A DNA stretch of 64,000 bases from Ophiostoma sp. CBS 140.51 (lineage: Eukaryota > Ascomycota > Sordariomycetes > Ophiostomatales > Ophiostomataceae). Location: contig JANSLP010000012.1 in NCBI GenBank assembly GCA_029298735.1, positions 1-64,000 on the forward strand, given 5' to 3'. Below are positions 34,370 through 45,846 of the stretch, piece after piece (the stretch's first letter is position 1; every line of letters begins with the position of its first letter). The notes beneath the pieces are model-generated. The model did not search any database. It was given only the letters and a program-made list of their open reading frames with translations, and had not been told where the DNA came from. A program made the position numbers and the translations under genes.

Positions 34370-37093
34370 TTTTGGGGAAAATATGGCAGAAGCGACGGGG
34401 GATGAGAGAATATGTTCGTTGTTGAGGCCGAGGAGGGGTGGGATGGAAACAGGTGAAGAGAAGATAGAAAACGGAAAGAGCTTGAGGGGGAAGGCACAGG
34501 GTTCAAATACAAGCTAGAGTAACGTTTAAGGAAAGAAGTGGTTCGGCCGTGCCTGCCTGCCTTGTCTCAGATGGGGATGGAAAGGGAAGTAGCGATTGTG
34601 TAGTGCGAAGCTGCGTTAGCCAGGGGACGGGACAGCCTTTTTATGTATTGCTAATAGAATAGATATTGAGCTGGAGCAATGTCGCGATCGGCGTCCTGAT
34701 TATATATTTGTTTGGTCAAGCTGTGCACGGAAGGTTTGGAGGCAGGTGCGAGTGTGGGCGGGGCGGAGCAATTTCAAACGTCGGATCCAAGACGGAACCA
34801 GAAAAGAGAAACTAAAAAAGGAATAACAAGGGAAGAAAGAAGATCGATTCACAGGACAGGAACTGAGGCAGCTTGAAGAGAAAAATACATTTTCATCAGG
34901 GGCATAACTACGGAGGACCCGTGCGGCAGACGGGCAACGCTATTCTGGCCTAAACTTTCACTAGTCTGGGCGGTCGGGGTGTGGTTGAGCTGTTGCACCG
35001 ACGGCCATGGTCTCATCCCGGACGCTTGTTTTTACTTTTGTCTCTTTTGCTTTCTTTCTTATTTGCTCCCCATTTTCTCTATGGCAGACTCTACTTCCCA
35101 TCGATTGCTCTCAGGGCCGGGCGACTTACACGCCGACTGTCTATCGCACTCGCTTGTTTATCTCGCTTTTGCCCCTGGCTGTGCTGCGTGGCACAACTCT
35201 CCAGTCCGACGCCCGTGGCACTGTTTGTGGCCTTGCACGACGATCTTTTTTTCCCCTACTTGACCTGTAGATTACTGTTTTGAACAGTGCTAACACGGCG
35301 GCTGGGATCACGCAAGTGCATAAATTCTGCCATGGTAGTAGCATGACCCATTTATATTGCCTGCTCAACAATGGCTGCCCGTGTATCTTTGCCACGATTG
35401 AATTGACACTGTAAGTTAATTACGACAAGCATGTCTAAGTTATCGTGATGCTCGCACATTCATGCCGTGCATGAGAATACAGTCTAGTAGGCCTCGTATC
35501 TTTCATTAAGAGAATGCCTCTGAGAGTCCAACTGGCCTTTAAATGCTCTTCTGAGCCTCTTTGAAGCTGCCTGGGACGGTGGGGTGCTGCTCTGTATATG
35601 AATTTATATTAATGATAATTAACATATCCTTGAACGCATTTTGCTTTCTCGCTGCCAGTATCCGGGTTCCTGGAACCAAGATTCATCTCGGTTTTCATAG
35701 ACACATCAGCTGTTGAAGAGACGTTTCTCTGTTTGATGCAATTTTTTCGTACGCAGTATTAGGAGCTGCATCATCACGAATCCTCCATGGACATAGTTCA
35801 TGGTTTTTTGCCCCTTACAATAGGCGGCTCTTATGCAACGTCTTCGTAAATTTCAGAGCAGTCCCGCAAGACCAAAGACCCCTTGATGAGATCAAAGGAT
35901 CGGTGTCGGTGTTTCCAAACACCGGTCAAAGTCGACGATGCAGAGATGCAAAACATACAATTGCGAAGACGATGTCAGGCCGCGAAAGCTCCACTTTCCG
36001 GCCGTCAGAAGCGCGTCTCGGTCCCGAGACGACAGTTTTAAGGTACCAGTTCGAGGTGTCAGTGGGCCAGCCAATAACATTAGCGCTCCAGCGCTTTTCG
36101 GTCCAACAGGCCATTGACAGGGGGAGCTTGTGGCAAGGGGAACTTTGCGTGCTCCATGGGGGCTGGAATCTTGAAGCTTTCAAGCCGATGCTTTTCGAGA
36201 TCGCAGGAAAGCTTTGAATGCCATTGTTTATGTGCAGCTTGCTCGCCAGTAACTCCGATGAAAGATCCGGCCGGCACCTGCTCTTTTGTGTAACCGCCAC
36301 GCGTTATTCCTTCCATCTGAAGACAACGCACGTTTTAGCCCGCGCATGTAAGCCAGCTTCATACGACGTATTAAATGCCAGTTGGACAAAATGGCACAAA
36401 AGGAAGTCAAAACAATGGATAGAGCCCAACTTCAACAGCAAGACGTAAAAGTAGGAGGAGAAAGGGAACAAGAAGGAGGGCAATCGCTGGATTTTCTATG
36501 ACGAGTAAAATCTTCCACCGCGACCCCCAGAATCGTTCTTGTCGCCTTGAAACTGGTCGAGCTCAGCTCCATCGCACCTTCCCTGGTGCAGGAGCAGAAC
36601 GCGACATCAGGCGGACGAGGAAGCATCGAGGTGGTGGCAGTTGCACGATTTACCATGTGAAGGTGCATCTGGTTACAATCTGACAAGCTACTGGGTGGGG
36701 TTCTGGCTGCTTTTGCAGAGCAGCAGCAGCTAATGTGTGCTTTATTTCAGCTTTATTTTATTTCATTTGCACGACGTATGGCTCCTGGCCAAACGGAGCA
36801 TTTAATTACGTCGTGGGCTTGTGTCTTCCTGCCCCTTGCTACCCCGCCATGCCCCATCCCCAACCAGGCAACGTAAGCCCAGCAAATTCAGTGCCTGAAG
36901 ACACTTGTATCGCCTTAAAAACCCACCCCATTTCCTCTTTCCCCTCTCTGACCTTTCTGGATCTTCTGCTTCTGTTTCTCTTCCTTCTCTTCCTTGAACA
37001 CCATCATCGCCATCACAATCCTCGCATTTCACAGCCCTTCTATTTTGCACGTCAACCAACCCACTTCAACAAACCGGCAAACTTACCACCACC
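34370..37093. other. Gene-free spacer upstream of AIF-like and ACBP genes
   Basis: About 2.7 kb between divergent start codons (34369 minus, 37094 plus). Open frames here are below about 125 codons and unconvincing. Pyrimidine-rich stretches (about 36940-37090) immediately precede the ACBP start, as is usual in fungal promoters and leaders. Nothing else was recognised. Confidence 0.5.
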
Positions 37094-37559
37094 ATGTCTG
37101 CTGCCGCTTTTGAACAGGCCACTCAGGACATCCTGAAGCTCACCAAGCCGTTGGAGATCCCCCAGCAACTGAAGATTTATGGTCAGTGGTTGCCGAGAGC
37201 GATCCCCGAGCCTAGAGAGCGATCATGCCCGCGGCCTTGATTGTGAGAATACCGGTTCAGCTGACATGGTTTTACTATACAGGCCTATACAAAGTTGCCA
37301 AGGGCGAGGACATCAAGGCCACCAAGGCCCCTGGCATAACTGATTTCTCTGTTTGTTCTGGCTCCTTTAGTTTGACATGTTGCTTGGTGCACCGGCTAAC
37401 TCTGCTTAGGGAAAAGCCAAGAGAAAGGCCTGGCAGGCAGAAGTTGATAAGGGGCTTACCCAGGAGGAGGCCCAGCAGGAATACGTTGACGAGGTCGAAA
37501 AGCTTAAGGTGACAAACGATTTTGACCCCAACAAGGTCCCGGAGAAGGTCCGCGCATAA
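37094..37559 (+). CDS. ACB1: Acyl-CoA-binding protein
   Basis: Three small exons, 37094-37181, 37283-37350 and 37410-37559, give 101 aa. It binds and buffers medium- and long-chain acyl-CoA esters in the cytosol for lipid synthesis and transport. After splicing the protein shows the four-helix ACBP pattern: MSAAAFEQATQDILKL (helix 1), IYGLYKVAKGED (helix 2 with the conserved YxLYK), then GKAKRKAWQAEV (the conserved K-W segment) and EEAQQEYVDEVEKL (helix 4). The second intron (37351-37409) ends with a perfect gctaac branch site. The loop PGITDFS differs from the usual PGMFDLK, so the exon 2 end deserves checking. It is convergent with TDP1, 193 bp apart. Confidence 0.88.
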
Positions 37560-37752
37560 ATGGGCAAGCCAGGAGGAACATCAATGAAATAGGATGCTCT
37601 ATGGATTAAAGGACAGTCGCAGTCTAAGATGATACCTGGGATGCCCCAAAACGATGGGACATAGAAGACAAACAAGAGCAATAAAGCACCGTCGTCATAA
37701 GGCTTTCCATTCGCTATACCTTTCAAAAGAGCCCTGTGATATATAAATCTTC

Positions 37753-39696
37753 TCAGCGCCTGGCGGTCATGCCCCTCCAGTCTGGCTCGCTGTGTGGCAG
37801 ACTGGTGACCCATGGAATTTCGTTTGCAGTATATCGCTGGATGGGTAGGCTGTAAGGGATACGCAGTGGCACTACTGGGGGAGTACTTGCATCCTCGACC
37901 GTGACTTTAGCGGAGACGACATCGTTGTTTGGCACCGGCGCTGACGAGGAAGATGCAACCAGTGCTGTAGGCTCTTTTGTGGACCGGGCGTCGACGACAA
38001 AGTCGTCACGGCCAAACACTGGTTGCATCCCCGCATCCCTGACACCTGTCAAAAGTTCGGGCCACACCAGCACGCCGAGTTCGTATGAGGCGATACGCAT
38101 CTCACCACCTGCTGAGCGAGCTTCGCCCCAGGCCTGCTTCGAAAGATTGGCAGACGTACACAGTGCCCAGTCAATGTAGCAGTCGCCATTGCTGTTGCTA
38201 TAGCGTACGTAAGTCTTGACATGCGGTGCTGCTCGCCGGCGTTTTGCATCGCCAACGCCTCTACTGGGGCCAGTTGTTGTAGATGTGATTACTTCTCCAT
38301 CCTCGGAATCATTTGCCCAGTGGCACAGCATGGGGCGCATGTACGCAAGCTGCTTTTGTTGTTGGGGTGATTGGATCTTGGCATGGATCGAGGAGCCTGA
38401 GACATAGCCCTCGAGAGACCTCCGGATCTCGTCTGCTGTTGGGAACATGATACGAAACTGTGGCTTTGGAGGCTGCCGTTCCTGAGTCCATCGTAGCGGC
38501 CCGAAACTCGCTGCTTGTTTTGGCGACGCTGGCACCGAATCACGGCTGGCCACACCGCCCGACAACGCAGGAAAAAGAGTCTTCTGCAGCCAGGCGTCTG
38601 TGCCTCCGAGAGTTGCAATGGAGGACACTTGAATTACTATCTCAGTAGTTTTGGCCTCTGGCCGAAGGGGCACATCGCCCAGTGCGCGCTTCATGGCCAA
38701 CCATCCCCATCGCGTATGAGCAAGACGACTTTCGTCTCCTGACTTGAGGTTCTTTCTTTCCTGCTCTTCGGCCTCCTCCTCTCCGGGAAATGGCACGTGG
38801 TGTCTTCCGGGAACACTGCCGATGAGGACGGCCCGTACGGCCGAGAAGTCATACCGTTGAAGGGTTTCCACAAGTGGACCACAAACCGATCGTCTTTGGT
38901 TGTATGAGCGAAGGTAGTTGAGAAAGTCATGCTTGAACCTGAGCCCTATACCACTTTCTTCCTTCCGTTCCTCCCCTACTGTCCCGTCCTTGAGAAGCGG
39001 AAGTAAGGGAGAACGCCACACGGCCTGCGTCATGTTGCGCCAGTCGTGTGGGATCATATTGGCCGTGTGGATGATGATCTGTGCCGTGTCATCGCTTCGG
39101 AAAAGAACCGCCATTTTGGTGTGGTGCGTGCCGAACGGCTCCGGCATAAACGCAGTGTGCAACGTGATGCTACCGCCACCTTGGTTGTTGTCCTTGAGAT
39201 ACTCCCGCGCTGCTGTCTCAAGATGCTCGCGCCTCGGGTCCTCACGCTTCCAGAAACCGTGAACCACATGCACGTCCAGTCCGCGTTGCAGCGCACCGTT
39301 GTCGAATGCACCCATCAGAAAGTCCAAGTCGTGCAGAAAGTTGAACTCCCAGCATTCGACAACACGCGGGTCGCCGAAAACATCGCGTACGGTCAATGTG
39401 TCGACATTGGCTGATGCCGGTAAATCGTAGATGGCCGTCAGGAGAAACGGGCTTCTGAGCGCAGGATGGGATGGCAATGTGTCTGGCCCTTTCTCGTCCT
39501 TGACTGCTGCATCTGCGGTCACACCGTCAGGCGCCAGCACCGGCGCATCCAGTTTATCCTCTTGGCGCCGTCTCTTCCGTGGAGGGCTGACCGGTGCCGA
39601 CATCGACTTGAGAACAAATGTGCCATTGTTAACATCTTCCGTCTCTTTCCCACTGTCAAAAGGGGAAAAAGGTACGCGTTCCCGCTTGCTCGTCAT
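37753..39696 (-). CDS. TDP1: Tyrosyl-DNA phosphodiesterase 1
   Basis: A single exon of 647 aa. It removes topoisomerase I peptides covalently bound through tyrosine to DNA 3' ends, and acts in the nucleus. The phospholipase D-like HxK catalytic pairs are visible: H192-x-K194 in FGTHHTKMAVLF and H492-x-K494 in AAPHVKTYVRYS, with SANLSKQAWG shortly after the second, as in the family. Residues 1-80 are disordered with a basic PRKRRRQE stretch that probably serves as a nuclear localisation signal. IIIHTANMIPHDWRNMTQAVW matches the conserved core after the first motif. The length is close to fungal homologues; an insert of about 20-30 residues before the second motif (Thr/Ser/Gly-rich) is lineage-variable. 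Confidence 0.93.
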   Translation of the reverse strand: MTSKRERVPFSPFDSGKETEDVNNGTFVLKSMSAPVSPPRKRRRQEDKLDAPVLAPDGVTADAAVKDEKGPDTLPSHPALRSPFLLTAIYDLPASANVDTLTVRDVFGDPRVVECWEFNFLHDLDFLMGAFDNGALQRGLDVHVVHGFWKREDPRREHLETAAREYLKDNNQGGGSITLHTAFMPEPFGTHHTKMAVLFRSDDTAQIIIHTANMIPHDWRNMTQAVWRSPLLPLLKDGTVGEERKEESGIGLRFKHDFLNYLRSYNQRRSVCGPLVETLQRYDFSAVRAVLIGSVPGRHHVPFPGEEEAEEQERKNLKSGDESRLAHTRWGWLAMKRALGDVPLRPEAKTTEIVIQVSSIATLGGTDAWLQKTLFPALSGGVASRDSVPASPKQAASFGPLRWTQERQPPKPQFRIMFPTADEIRRSLEGYVSGSSIHAKIQSPQQQKQLAYMRPMLCHWANDSEDGEVITSTTTGPSRGVGDAKRRRAAPHVKTYVRYSNSNGDCYIDWALCTSANLSKQAWGEARSAGGEMRIASYELGVLVWPELLTGVRDAGMQPVFGRDDFVVDARSTKEPTALVASSSSAPVPNNDVVSAKVTVEDASTPPVVPLRIPYSLPIQRYTANEIPWVTSLPHSEPDWRGMTARR

Positions 39697-40901
39697 CTCC
39701 TCGCTCCCTATATTTCTGGGATTGCCCGTTGGCGATTTTGGTCACCTCGTTTCGTGTTGTCGTGCATCAATATCCGTGCTGGCGTACAGAGTAGGATGAG
39801 GTTGTGGGGATTGAGTCGTTTTTGTGGCTAGGTTGTTTTTTTGAATTGCTATCGATGAGCCAAAAAGGGGCTATGAGAGTGCCCATTTTCTTTGAGAACT
39901 CCCCAGGCTCCTTTTGTCGCCGTGTCGTGCCTTCCGTCTTGAGTATTCGGTCTTGAACTTTCTGTGGCTCACCGTTGAGAGCATGTAAGACAGCTTCTAA
40001 TAGTTTTGAGGAAGGCGCGCACCCAACAATGTTAGACTGGGCGTGCACCGTGAATGACGCGTGACATCGTCCTGGCACCAAGTTCACAGTGGGCCTACGA
40101 GGTACCCGCTAACGCCAAAAACCACGTTCTCTCATTGGCTAGATTTCTCCAACAGGCCACGACGTCAGCCCCTCTTGCCCCTGCAGGATTGTAGAAAGGG
40201 CGCTGTGCCTTCCCCGACTCCTGAATTGAAAGGAACGAAAAGGCGGAGGAGCAAATAGCGCTTGGCAACTTCAACCTTTCTCACTTTCCCCCTCAAGATT
40301 CTTAACTCCAACCGTTGTTAATCCACTAAAATCCAACATAGGCCACTAAGGGCTCACTGCAAAACCTCCGTGTGTTGTAAAGAACAGCAAGTCCAAAATG
40401 CCCAGAACGCCCCAAAAGACGCCTGTCAGCCAATCTCAGGGCAACCGTGTGAAACGGAACCTGGTCATTTGGCTCCCGTTCGGCTTATCTGGTCGCGTTT
40501 CCACCTCCCTGATTTCAGCTTTTGCCTCTTTGGCTTCATTTTCCTCATTTTCGATCAGGCCCCTACGACAACCACCCTTTCTCCTACGTTCGTTCCCTCT
40601 GGGCTTTTCTTCAACCGATCTCTTCTTTTTCTTCTCCAGACTCTTATACCCCAACCCAGCGTCTTTATACCGGCGGCAATTCTCCCTGTGCCTTCATGTC
40701 AACGGATCGCACTCGATCCTAAATTTCCCATTTCTTTGACGCCGATCCATTGCATCGTGTCCTCTCCATCTTCCCCGAATGCCATTTCAGTAGCGATCCG
40801 ATCCGACTGCGACGACACAGAGAGTCGGCATTGCCCTCTCATTCCGACACCAACACCACAAGTGAAGCCGCGAACTCGTCTTAACCAATCCGTCACCAAC
40901 C
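39697..40901. promoter_or_regulatory. Divergent intergenic region (TDP1 / EPS1-like PDI)
   Basis: About 1.2 kb between divergent start codons. A plus-strand open frame at 40370-40975 (201 codons) is Ser/Pro/Phe-rich, overlaps the PDI start in another frame and lacks domains, so it is treated as leader sequence. Pyrimidine tracts at 40550-40870 fit a promoter and 5' UTR of the PDI gene. Confidence 0.5.
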
Positions 40902-43303
40902 ATGCGGTTGTCCTCGATCCTGCCCTTCCTGGGCGTGGCGGCTGTCACCGTCGCTGCAGCCGACACCAAGGCTGAAGCCAATGCTGACGATGGCGACAAG
41001 CCTACGACATTTGACGGCATTGAGGTGCCGCCATTGATCAACCTGACGCCCAAGAACTTTGACGAGCATTTGAACTCGACAAAGTACCTTTACGTGAAGC
41101 ATTATAGGTGAGTGCATTCTTCGACTTCGACGTTCTATGTTGCGCTGCGCATCCAGTTTTACTGACAGGTCCTAGCCCGTACTGCCATCACTGCAAGAAG
41201 TTTGCACCAGCTTTCCAGACGACGTACGAGTACTACTACACCGAAAAGGTCGAGGGCAGAACGACCCCCTCCGCCGAGCACTACGGCATCACGTTCGCGC
41301 AGATCAACTGCGTTGCCTATTTCGACTTGTGCTTCAAGCATGGCATCCAGTCCTACCCGACGACGATTCTGTACGGCGATCGCAAGAAGATTGTCGACAT
41401 CAAGGGCGTTAAGAACGGCACCATCCTCGCCCATCATCTTGAAGGCGCCTTGGACCGGGACTTCCCTGGCGAGCGTCCTGCGATCCTGTACCTGCCCGCT
41501 GAGGGCGAGACCGTCCACCCCCGTGGAAAGGAAGATGCTGGCCAGATTCTCGACAAGGCTGCGATTGCTGCTGCCGATAAGGCTAAGGCTGAGAAGGCCA
41601 AGGCAAACAAGGACAAGGCTAAGTCTGGCAACAACAAGGAAGACAAGAAGGCCGACGTACCCGCAGCTGAGGAGAAGCCTAAGGAGGCAACGGAGGTCAA
41701 AGCTGAAGCCGAGGCTCCTAAGGAGGCATCGGGTGCTCCGGCCATTGTTGCTGCGGCGCCCGAGGACACCACCGAGAAGACTATCGAGGCTAAGGATACC
41801 GGTGCTGTTCCTGCTAACGAAAAGAAGGGAAGCGGCAAGCCGAAGAAGAAGACGCCACCCCCCGCTCCCTTGTACCGTGGACCGCCCAAGCCGACGACCC
41901 CGCAAAACCCCAATGGCGCCTCCGTGCCGCTGACGGCTGAGACTTTCCAGACGGCCGTGACAATGACACAGGACACCTGGTTTATCAAGTTCTACGCCCC
42001 TTGGTGCCACCACTGCAAGGCCATGGCTGCCAACTGGGAACAGCTGGCTAAGGAGATGGAGGGCAAGCTCAACATTGGCGAAGTCAACTGCGAGAAGGAG
42101 TCCCGTCTGTGCAAGGATGTACGCGTCCATGCCTATCCGACGATTGTGCTGTTCCGCGGTGGCGAGCGTGTCGACTACGAGGGTCTGCGTGGCCTCGGCG
42201 ATTTTGTCTCGTACGCCAACAAAGCCCTCGACGTCGTCGCGGGTGTCCAGGACGTTGACGCTGCGAGCTTTGAGGCCCTTGAGGCCAAGGAGGAGGTCAT
42301 CTTTGTGTACTTCTACGACTTTGCCACCACCAGCGAGGACTTCATGGCTCTTGAGCGTCTGCCTCTCAGCCTGATTGGCCATGCCAAGCTGGTCAAGACC
42401 AACGACCCGGCGCTGTACGAACGTTTCAAGATCACGACATGGCCGCGGATGCTGGTCTCTCGCGAGGGCCGGCCGACTTATTATCCTCCGCTGACGCCGC
42501 ACGAGATGCGCGACACGCACCGCGTTCTTAAGTGGATGAAGTCTGTGTGGCTGCCGATCGTGCCGGAGCTGACTGCATCGAACGCGCGCGAGATCATGGA
42601 CGGCAAGCTGGTCGTGCTGGGCATTCTGAAGCGCGAGGATAAGGAATCGTTTGCTATTGCCACGCGCGAGATGAAGAGTGCTGCTAGCGAGTGGATGGAC
42701 AAGCAGATTCAGCTGTTCCAGTTGGAGCGCCAGGAGCTGCGTGACGCCAAGCAGCTGCGCATCGAAGAGGCCGAGGACCGCAACGACCAGCGCGCGCTGC
42801 GCGCGGCTAAGAGCATCCGCGTCAACATGGACCGGGCCGACAAGAAGGAGGTGACGTTTGCGTGGGTCGACGGTGCATTCTGGCAGCGCTGGGTCCGCAC
42901 AACGTACGGCGTCGACATCAAGGAGGGTGAGCGCGTGATCATCAACGACGAAGACAACCGCCGCTACTGGGATATTACGTCGACAGGCAACCCCATTCTG
43001 CCGTCGCGCACTTCCATTCTCGAGACGCTCAACAAGATCACCCAGTCGCCGCCCAAGATCAAGCCCAAGTTGACCATCTCGGCCATCGAGAAGCTGTTCT
43101 TCGACATCCGCATGACCTTCTCTGAGCACCCGTACCTGTCTACCGGCTGTGTTCTGGGCATGTCTCTTGGTATTGCGTCATGGCTGCGCGGGCGCATTCG
43201 GCGCAACGGCGGCGGCCGTGGCCACTTCCGCCTGGATGAGGTCAAGGACTACAAGCTGCCAATGCTGGGCTCGGGTGTCAACCCTGCCGGCAAGAACGAT
43301 TAA
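40902..43303 (+). CDS. EPS1: Membrane-anchored protein disulfide isomerase, EPS1-like
   Basis: Two exons, 40902-41107 and 41176-43303, give 777 aa. The intron falls just before the first active site (SPYCHHC). The protein starts with a signal peptide (MRLSSILPFLGVAAVTVAAA). The first thioredoxin domain has C72-H-H-C75. A long Lys/Ala/Glu-rich, probably disordered spacer follows (about 185-300). The second thioredoxin domain has C346-H-H-C349 (APWCHHCKAM) with the cis-Pro segment VHAYPTIV. Degenerate thioredoxin-like regions follow, and a transmembrane helix near residues 722-742 is followed by a basic cytosolic tail. This layout matches yeast EPS1, an ER membrane PDI used in quality control of membrane proteins. 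The C-terminus GKND is not a canonical KDEL signal, consistent with retention by other means. Confidence 0.87.
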
Positions 43304-43884
43304 AGAGGCAGTGAAGGGTTTGCCTTCAGAAGCACCTAAAAGATAAAAAAAAAAAAGAAGGATGTTGGTGTGTTTTCGACGTCGAGCGCGAAAGGAGTAT
43401 TTTTAATATGCCCTATTTTTGTCTTTGCTCCATTTTCTGTTTTTGTTTCGCCTTGTCTTTTAATATTTCCTATTAAGTCATGGAGTTTGGCCTGTTTTGT
43501 CCTGCCCTTTTATTTTGTCTGTCGCCCCCTTTTTGGGTTTATATACATATGGGCTCTCACTGTATACTAGAAGTTCTTATTTGTCTTCTACTGACAATAA
43601 AAAATATTGCTTATAATGAAACATTGTTGAAGTTACGCACTGATGAAAACCATGGTCACCAATACAGCCAGGTAAGGACACACCCGGTTAGTGCATAATA
43701 TGTGTTTAAAGGGGTATAAAACAGTATCCATTTCTTGTTCGTCCTTTCCCAAAATGTCTTAAAGGGCGACAACAACATCGCACCTGACATTTGTGTTATT
43801 TCAACACCGGAGTAAAACTGTGGATGAGTCGGTCAGGAGTTAAAACCAACAAACCGAAATCTGCAGCCAGCATTGACGCACCTC
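43304..43884. other. Spacer between PDI and FPGS genes
   Basis: T-rich and AT-rich 3' region of the PDI gene, passing into the FPGS promoter. A poly-A run (aaaaaaaaaaaag) lies at about 43346. No gene was seen. Confidence 0.5.
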
Positions 43885-45846
43885 ATGTTGTGGATGTGTA
43901 CCAAAGTTATCTCGACAGCAGCCACAGTGGGAACAAGACGACTGGGTGCGATATCGAACGCTCATCGAGCAGCCTCTCCGACGATTGGGCCAAGGATTGC
44001 ACACTTACCCTGTTTCTTCCATCGTCACTCCTCTTACCTCCTCTCTGGACAAAAACCTTTCCAAAGCCAGCAAAATACCAGACTTAGACACCAAAGGCCA
44101 CGTCTGTTGCCTGCAACGACTATGGCGTCACTTTCTGCTGGCCTCCACCAAGGCCAGGGCCAGGACAAGAGCGCTTTGAGTTCACTCGACTTCGCCAGCT
44201 TGCCTCGCACATACAAGAGTGCTCTGCACCTTTTGTCGCTACTTTCAACCAACCGCGATGTCACGTCTCTGTTTGAGATGCCGCCCAAGGACGAGAATGG
44301 AGTACCATTTGACTTCAACTCTCTTGCAATCCCAGAGGTCGTTGCCTGGATGGCCCGTGCCGGCTACAAGGACTTACCCAAAGACCTGGCTCCTTTAAAG
44401 TGCATTCACATTGCCGGAACCAAGGGAAAGGGCTCAGTATCCGCCTTTGCCACGGCCATCTTGGTGGAAGCCGCGAAGGACAACGGTGCTGCGGTCGGCC
44501 GCATAGGCACATACCTATCACCCCACGTTGTCTCCGTGAGGGAACGCATTTGGCTCGACGGCAAGCCCATTGATCGCGAGCTTTTCACAAAGTACGTCTT
44601 TGAGCTGTGGGCACGGTTGAGCGAGGCAGCAGTAGCAGCCGATCCCTCAGACCCGCAGCCGTACGGTGCACATACAAAGCCGTTCTACTTTCGGTTCTTG
44701 ACGCTGTTGGCCTTCCATGTCTTTCTTCAAGAAGGGGTGCGTTCCGCTGTCATCGAGTGTGGTATTGGCGGCGAGTACGATGCCACCAACATTCTACCTG
44801 CATCTTCGGTCACTGCAGCCGTCGTTACCCGCCTTGGCATTGACCATGTGGCTATGCTGGGTCGCACACTCGAGGAAATCGCATGGCACAAGTCAGGCAT
44901 TTTCAAGGACGGGGTTGCCGCATTTACGCTTCAACAAGGGCCTGCCGAATCCGAGCTTGACAAAAAAGCAGCACCGCCTGGCGAGAGCAGAGAGGACAGG
45001 GACGCTGCGCTTTCTGTATTGCGAACGCGGGCTGCAGAGAAGAAAGCCCAGGCACTATACGAGGTGCCACGCGACGTTGTTGCCCAATGGCCTGAAGTCC
45101 CAGATGCAGGCCTACCTGGTGCATTCCAGAAGTACAACATGGTACTCGCAGCAGCAGCAGCTAGGTACCATCTCCAAAAAGTGGGCGCCACAGATGGGCA
45201 TTGGGTTGACACAAACGATGCAAATCTCGACCCGTCTCGAATTTCAGAAAACTTTGTTCGCGCCCTGGCCAAGGCGACCCTCCGCGGCCGCTGTGAAAGC
45301 ATCTCTGATACACGTGCAGTGCCTTGTCCTGCGGAGTATCTTGTCGACGGCGCCCATACGGCTGACAGCTTAGGCGAGGTGGCGCGGTTTTTCATTTCCC
45401 GGCAAAACTGTGCCGGTGTTCTCTCGACAACAAGTGTGCTGCCCCCACGGCCCAGGCGTATTCTTCTCTTCAGCGTGCGTGATCGCAACCCAGGAGACCT
45501 TCTGCGGGCCCTTCTTGCAGGCACCACCACAGAGGCCACAAAGACGCATCCCACTTTTTTCGACAACGCATTTTTTGTGTTTCCGCCCGAGGCTTTGCCC
45601 GAGCGTGAAGAAGCCCTCGCTGTGATGCAGGACATAAGCCCAGGTACTGTTTCCCAGGCCTTCGGCAATGTCACCTATGCAATTGGTCAGATTCGTGCTC
45701 TTGCCGCCGAGCCCATGAAACAAACCGTGGGCGCTTCTGCAGACTCCAAAACCGCACCACTGCGGCCTTGTCAGGTGCTGGCTACAGGAAGTTTTGTGCT
45801 GGTGCGTGAAGTGCTTCAAGAGTTGGATTTCAACTTTGAAGAATAG
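43885..45846 (+). CDS. MET7: Folylpolyglutamate synthase, with two plausible starts
   Basis: One uninterrupted exon. It adds glutamates to folates with ATP, retaining them for one-carbon metabolism and methionine synthesis. The Mur-ligase fold is clear: P-loop HIAGTKGKGSVSAF (about 95-108 counted from the internal start), YLSPHVVSVRERI, IECGIGGEYDATNI, the IDHVAMLGRTLEEIAWHKSGI segment, and YLVDGAHTADSL in the C-terminal domain. The frame opens at ATG 43885 (653 aa) and again at ATG 44122 (574 aa, starting MASLSAGLHQ). The 79 residues between are rich in Arg/Ser/His with no Asp or Glu, exactly as for a mitochondrial presequence. Dual cytosolic and mitochondrial forms from alternative starts are known for this enzyme family. 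The long coordinates are given; the internal ATG probably serves the cytosolic form. Confidence 0.93.
   Translation: MLWMCTKVISTAATVGTRRLGAISNAHRAASPTIGPRIAHLPCFFHRHSSYLLSGQKPFQSQQNTRLRHQRPRLLPATTMASLSAGLHQGQGQDKSALSSLDFASLPRTYKSALHLLSLLSTNRDVTSLFEMPPKDENGVPFDFNSLAIPEVVAWMARAGYKDLPKDLAPLKCIHIAGTKGKGSVSAFATAILVEAAKDNGAAVGRIGTYLSPHVVSVRERIWLDGKPIDRELFTKYVFELWARLSEAAVAADPSDPQPYGAHTKPFYFRFLTLLAFHVFLQEGVRSAVIECGIGGEYDATNILPASSVTAAVVTRLGIDHVAMLGRTLEEIAWHKSGIFKDGVAAFTLQQGPAESELDKKAAPPGESREDRDAALSVLRTRAAEKKAQALYEVPRDVVAQWPEVPDAGLPGAFQKYNMVLAAAAARYHLQKVGATDGHWVDTNDANLDPSRISENFVRALAKATLRGRCESISDTRAVPCPAEYLVDGAHTADSLGEVARFFISRQNCAGVLSTTSVLPPRPRRILLFSVRDRNPGDLLRALLAGTTTEATKTHPTFFDNAFFVFPPEALPEREEALAVMQDISPGTVSQAFGNVTYAIGQIRALAAEPMKQTVGASADSKTAPLRPCQVLATGSFVLVREVLQELDFNFEE

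Noticed and set aside
37330..37409. Alternative ACBP exon including TTTGACATGTTGCTTGG
   Set aside because: Reading it as coding would need a 20-nt intron or a non-GT donor; the 59-nt intron with a gctaac branch site keeps frame and the ACBP fold.
41159..43129. 656-codon open frame antisense to the PDI gene
   Set aside because: It mirrors codon bias of the sense gene, has no domain, and the sense frame carries clear thioredoxin motifs.
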